From an uncultured Bacteroidaceae bacterium (GTDB lineage: Bacteria > Bacteroidota > Bacteroidia > Bacteroidales > Bacteroidaceae): DNA of 42,726 nt. Below, piece after piece: positions 40,933-42,726 of this stretch (within the stretch, counting starts at the first letter, position 1; every line of letters begins with the position of its first letter). The stretch covers positions 1 to 42,726 of the forward strand of contig CAJONZ010000085.1 in assembly GCA_905236065.1 (NCBI GenBank), given 5' to 3'. The notes below the pieces were generated by a model, which was not told the DNA's origin, did not search any database, and saw only the letters and a list, made by a program, of their open reading frames with translations. Both the position numbers and the translations under genes were made by a program.

Positions 40933-42549
40933 ATGAAACAGAAAATCAAAGCAATGTTTGCAGCTGTAGTGCTCCTGTCAGTCATGGGAGCCTGCTCAGA
41001 CAAGAGTGACGACACTTCACTCTCCAGCCAACAAAAGATGGAAAAGGAACTCATCGGCCTGTGGTACGAGGAGTTCGAGTATGAGGACGTAACCGAGGAC
41101 GGCAAGCCCTTCAATCATGCCTTGATTGCAGCGGAGGTCAAAGCCGACCACACGGGCTACGTAGCGCTGGCCGTGTTTGATGACACATTCAACGAGCCGC
41201 TCGAAATTTACGGTGGCCCGAAGGACGCGCCATTCACATGGCAGGTGACAGAAGACGGACATGTCACCCTGACAGACCCCAATACAGGCACGACCCTCAG
41301 TACACGCAGTGGCGAGAACCACAGCAACTTTGTCAATGTTGGTCAGATCAATATGAATTGTACGCAGGGAAGCGTCGCCTTCAGCAATGCCTCCCATCAA
41401 GGTGCGCTTACCAAAGCAAGAAGCGACAAGAAGGATTTGATTCAGAACTGGATGGCGAAATCCACCCTTCCACGGGCCTGCATCACCGACAGCATTCCTG
41501 TGGAGATTTTCCCCGACTATATGAACTACGTGTTCAACTACCCTTCCTTCGACCCCTTCGGCAATCCCTGCACACTCAGCGGTACCATCACGGTTGACAA
41601 GTCGATGATAAAGGACGACAAACCTTTCAACGGCATTCTGCTCTTCAACCACTTCACGGTCTATGCCACCACGCAGGTGCCTTCACGCGGAGCCATCGAG
41701 TTCCCAACGGGGGCTGCCTTCACCAACTTCATCGTCGTAGCACCCGACTACTACGGCTTCGGCATCACAGAGAAAGAGCCTCAGGCCTACTGTATCTCAC
41801 GGGCCAACGGACGCGCTTCGCTCGATGCCTATCTCGCTGCCAAGCGGTTGATAGAAGACCTGAATATCAAGAAAGGCGACGATTTTGTCATCGCAGGCTA
41901 TTCGGAGGGTGGGCAGACCACGATGGGCGTGTTGCGCGAAATTTCGGAACGCCATCCTGAGATAAAGGTGAAACGAGCCTTCGCCGGCGACGGGCCCTAC
42001 GACATCAACTCGATGTATGATGCCATCACCAAAGGCTACACCGAGATGCCCAGCACCGTCTGCAACGTGCTCTATGCCTACAACTACTTCTTCCGCCTGG
42101 GTTACGACATCCACGACTATCTGAAGGATCCCGTGGCCAGCCACTTCGACGAGTGGTTCCTCAGCAAGCAAAACAAGCGCATAGCCCTTGACGAGGAGCT
42201 TATCAAGACCAAAAAAACGAGTGACATCTGCACAAAGGCCGTCCTCAATACCAACAGCTCCCTGTCGCGTCGGTTCAAGGCTGCCTTCAGCACGGATGCG
42301 CTCACCAGCGGCTGGACGCCCCGCAGCGACTTCGACGTGATGCTCTTCCACGACACGAAAGACGATGTTGTGCCCGTGGAGAACTTTTATGCCATGAGCC
42401 AGTTCCTCAAGGCGCATGGTATCAAGACAGAGGAGTTTGTCGGTGAGTACAGTTCCGAAACGACAAAGGAACTCGGCGTCTCCAACCATGAGGTGTCGGC
42501 CCTTACCTTCTTCCTCCGGATTATCGAGTGGATAAGGGCTAACTATTGA
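40933..42549 (+). CDS. Surface lipoprotein with alpha/beta-hydrolase (lipase/esterase-like) domain
   Basis: 538 residues. Lipobox VMGAC, followed by acidic SDKSDD, the likely surface-export signal. Residues about 35-140 form a lipocalin-like beta domain (ELIGLWYEEFEYED). The alpha/beta-hydrolase domain follows, with the nucleophile elbow GYSEGG (Ser324), the acid in FHDTKDDVVP (Asp477/478) and His519 in SNHEVSALTFF. The mid region VVAPDYYGFGITEKEPQAYC is typical of secretory-lipase-like hydrolases. It should cleave an ester at the cell surface; substrate unknown. Own promoter; the hairpins at 42578-42647 lie just downstream. Confidence 0.85.
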   Translation: MKQKIKAMFAAVVLLSVMGACSDKSDDTSLSSQQKMEKELIGLWYEEFEYEDVTEDGKPFNHALIAAEVKADHTGYVALAVFDDTFNEPLEIYGGPKDAPFTWQVTEDGHVTLTDPNTGTTLSTRSGENHSNFVNVGQINMNCTQGSVAFSNASHQGALTKARSDKKDLIQNWMAKSTLPRACITDSIPVEIFPDYMNYVFNYPSFDPFGNPCTLSGTITVDKSMIKDDKPFNGILLFNHFTVYATTQVPSRGAIEFPTGAAFTNFIVVAPDYYGFGITEKEPQAYCISRANGRASLDAYLAAKRLIEDLNIKKGDDFVIAGYSEGGQTTMGVLREISERHPEIKVKRAFAGDGPYDINSMYDAITKGYTEMPSTVCNVLYAYNYFFRLGYDIHDYLKDPVASHFDEWFLSKQNKRIALDEELIKTKKTSDICTKAVLNTNSSLSRRFKAAFSTDALTSGWTPRSDFDVMLFHDTKDDVVPVENFYAMSQFLKAHGIKTEEFVGEYSSETTKELGVSNHEVSALTFFLRIIEWIRANY

Positions 42550-42571
42550 CGATTCAGAAACAAAACGACAT

Positions 42572-42600
42572 AAAAAAGCCTGGCAAGACTCACGCCAGGC
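42572..42600 (-). terminator. Terminator downstream of tRNA-Gln
   Basis: Minus strand GCCTGGC (42600-42594), 9-nt loop, GCCAGGC (42584-42578), then a run of T. It can also fold on the plus strand after the hydrolase gene, but lacks T there. Confidence 0.75.
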
Positions 42601-42608
42601 ATACAAAG

Positions 42609-42647
42609 AATCCGCCAAGTACTGATTTTTCAGCGACTTGGCGGATT
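42609..42647. repeat. 12-bp inverted repeat beside tRNA-Gln
   Basis: AATCCGCCAAGT (42609-42620) and ACTTGGCGGATT (42636-42647) pair perfectly; inside the loop CTGA/TCAG can pair again. It begins 7 nt from the tRNA 3' end and precedes the terminator. Confidence 0.6.
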
Positions 42648-42653
42648 AGTTTG

Positions 42654-42725
42654 TTGGGATACCCGGGCTCGAACCAGGAATAACAGGACCAGAATCTGTT
42701 GTGTTGCCAATTACACCATATCCCA
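42654..42725 (-). tRNA. tRNA-Gln (anticodon CTG)
   Basis: 72 nt on the minus strand. Acceptor stem TGGGATA/TATCCCA; D arm GGTGTAATTGGCAAC; anticodon loop TTCTGGT, so anticodon CUG for Gln; T arm GGGC-type with GGTTCGAG. The anticodon stem ACAGA/CCTGT has an A-C mismatch next to the loop. CCA not encoded. Confidence 0.92.
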
Positions 42726-42726
42726 A

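Overview
The window looks like chromosomal DNA of a gut or rumen Bacteroidales, most likely the Prevotella/Segatella group. The reasons are several matches to the Bacteroidota promoter pattern (TTTG, about 20 nt, TAnnTTTG), DUF4988 lipoproteins with acidic residues after the lipobox cysteine, a DUF4295-L33-L28 ribosomal cluster, a RlhA-type U32 protein, HU-like proteins, and several large secreted glycoside hydrolases. I ran no database search; names rest on recognising motifs and family sequences.

Layout. 1-3547: repeats and a minus-strand operon (OmpA-like barrel, then two DUF4988 collagen-like lipoproteins) with a promoter and a terminator; the divergent spacer carries a long nested palindrome. 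3548-10679: plus-strand run of an isopropylmalate/citramalate synthase family enzyme, a MetA-family homoserine acyltransferase, a U32 hydroxylase fused in frame to a membrane protein, and an M13 metallopeptidase, closed by a 20-bp bidirectional terminator. 10834-12207: Tat-exported Fe-S aldo/keto reductase on the minus strand. 12553-19409: secreted GH97-GH3 fusion and PA14-containing GH31 (glycan degradation). 19447-23944: radical SAM plus DUF4130 DNA-repair pair, then RNase R. 24020-30905 (minus): L28, L33, DUF4295; then ftsY, rimO, a small HU-like protein, a HU-coiled coil-TM-LysM protein and the malic enzyme maeB.

31118-42726 is the accessory half: tRNA-Arg with a strong promoter; two operons that each pair a small secreted protein with a large one (33914-31332 and 40593-37946); a RAYT-like Y1 transposase; a frameshifted, truncated SanA/ElyC remnant; an AT-richer pair of an EcoRI-family adenine methyltransferase and a DUF262-HNH protein; about 800 bp of gene-free DNA packed with hairpins and REP-like palindromes; a surface lipoprotein hydrolase; and tRNA-Gln at the edge.

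Best candidates for something undescribed: the methyltransferase/DUF262-HNH cassette with the highly structured, mutually exclusive hairpins just upstream of it (36098-37424); the membrane HU-LysM protein that could link DNA to peptidoglycan; the two REP-like palindrome families, with copies at both ends of the window and a RAYT gene between; and the twice-seen small/large secreted gene pair.
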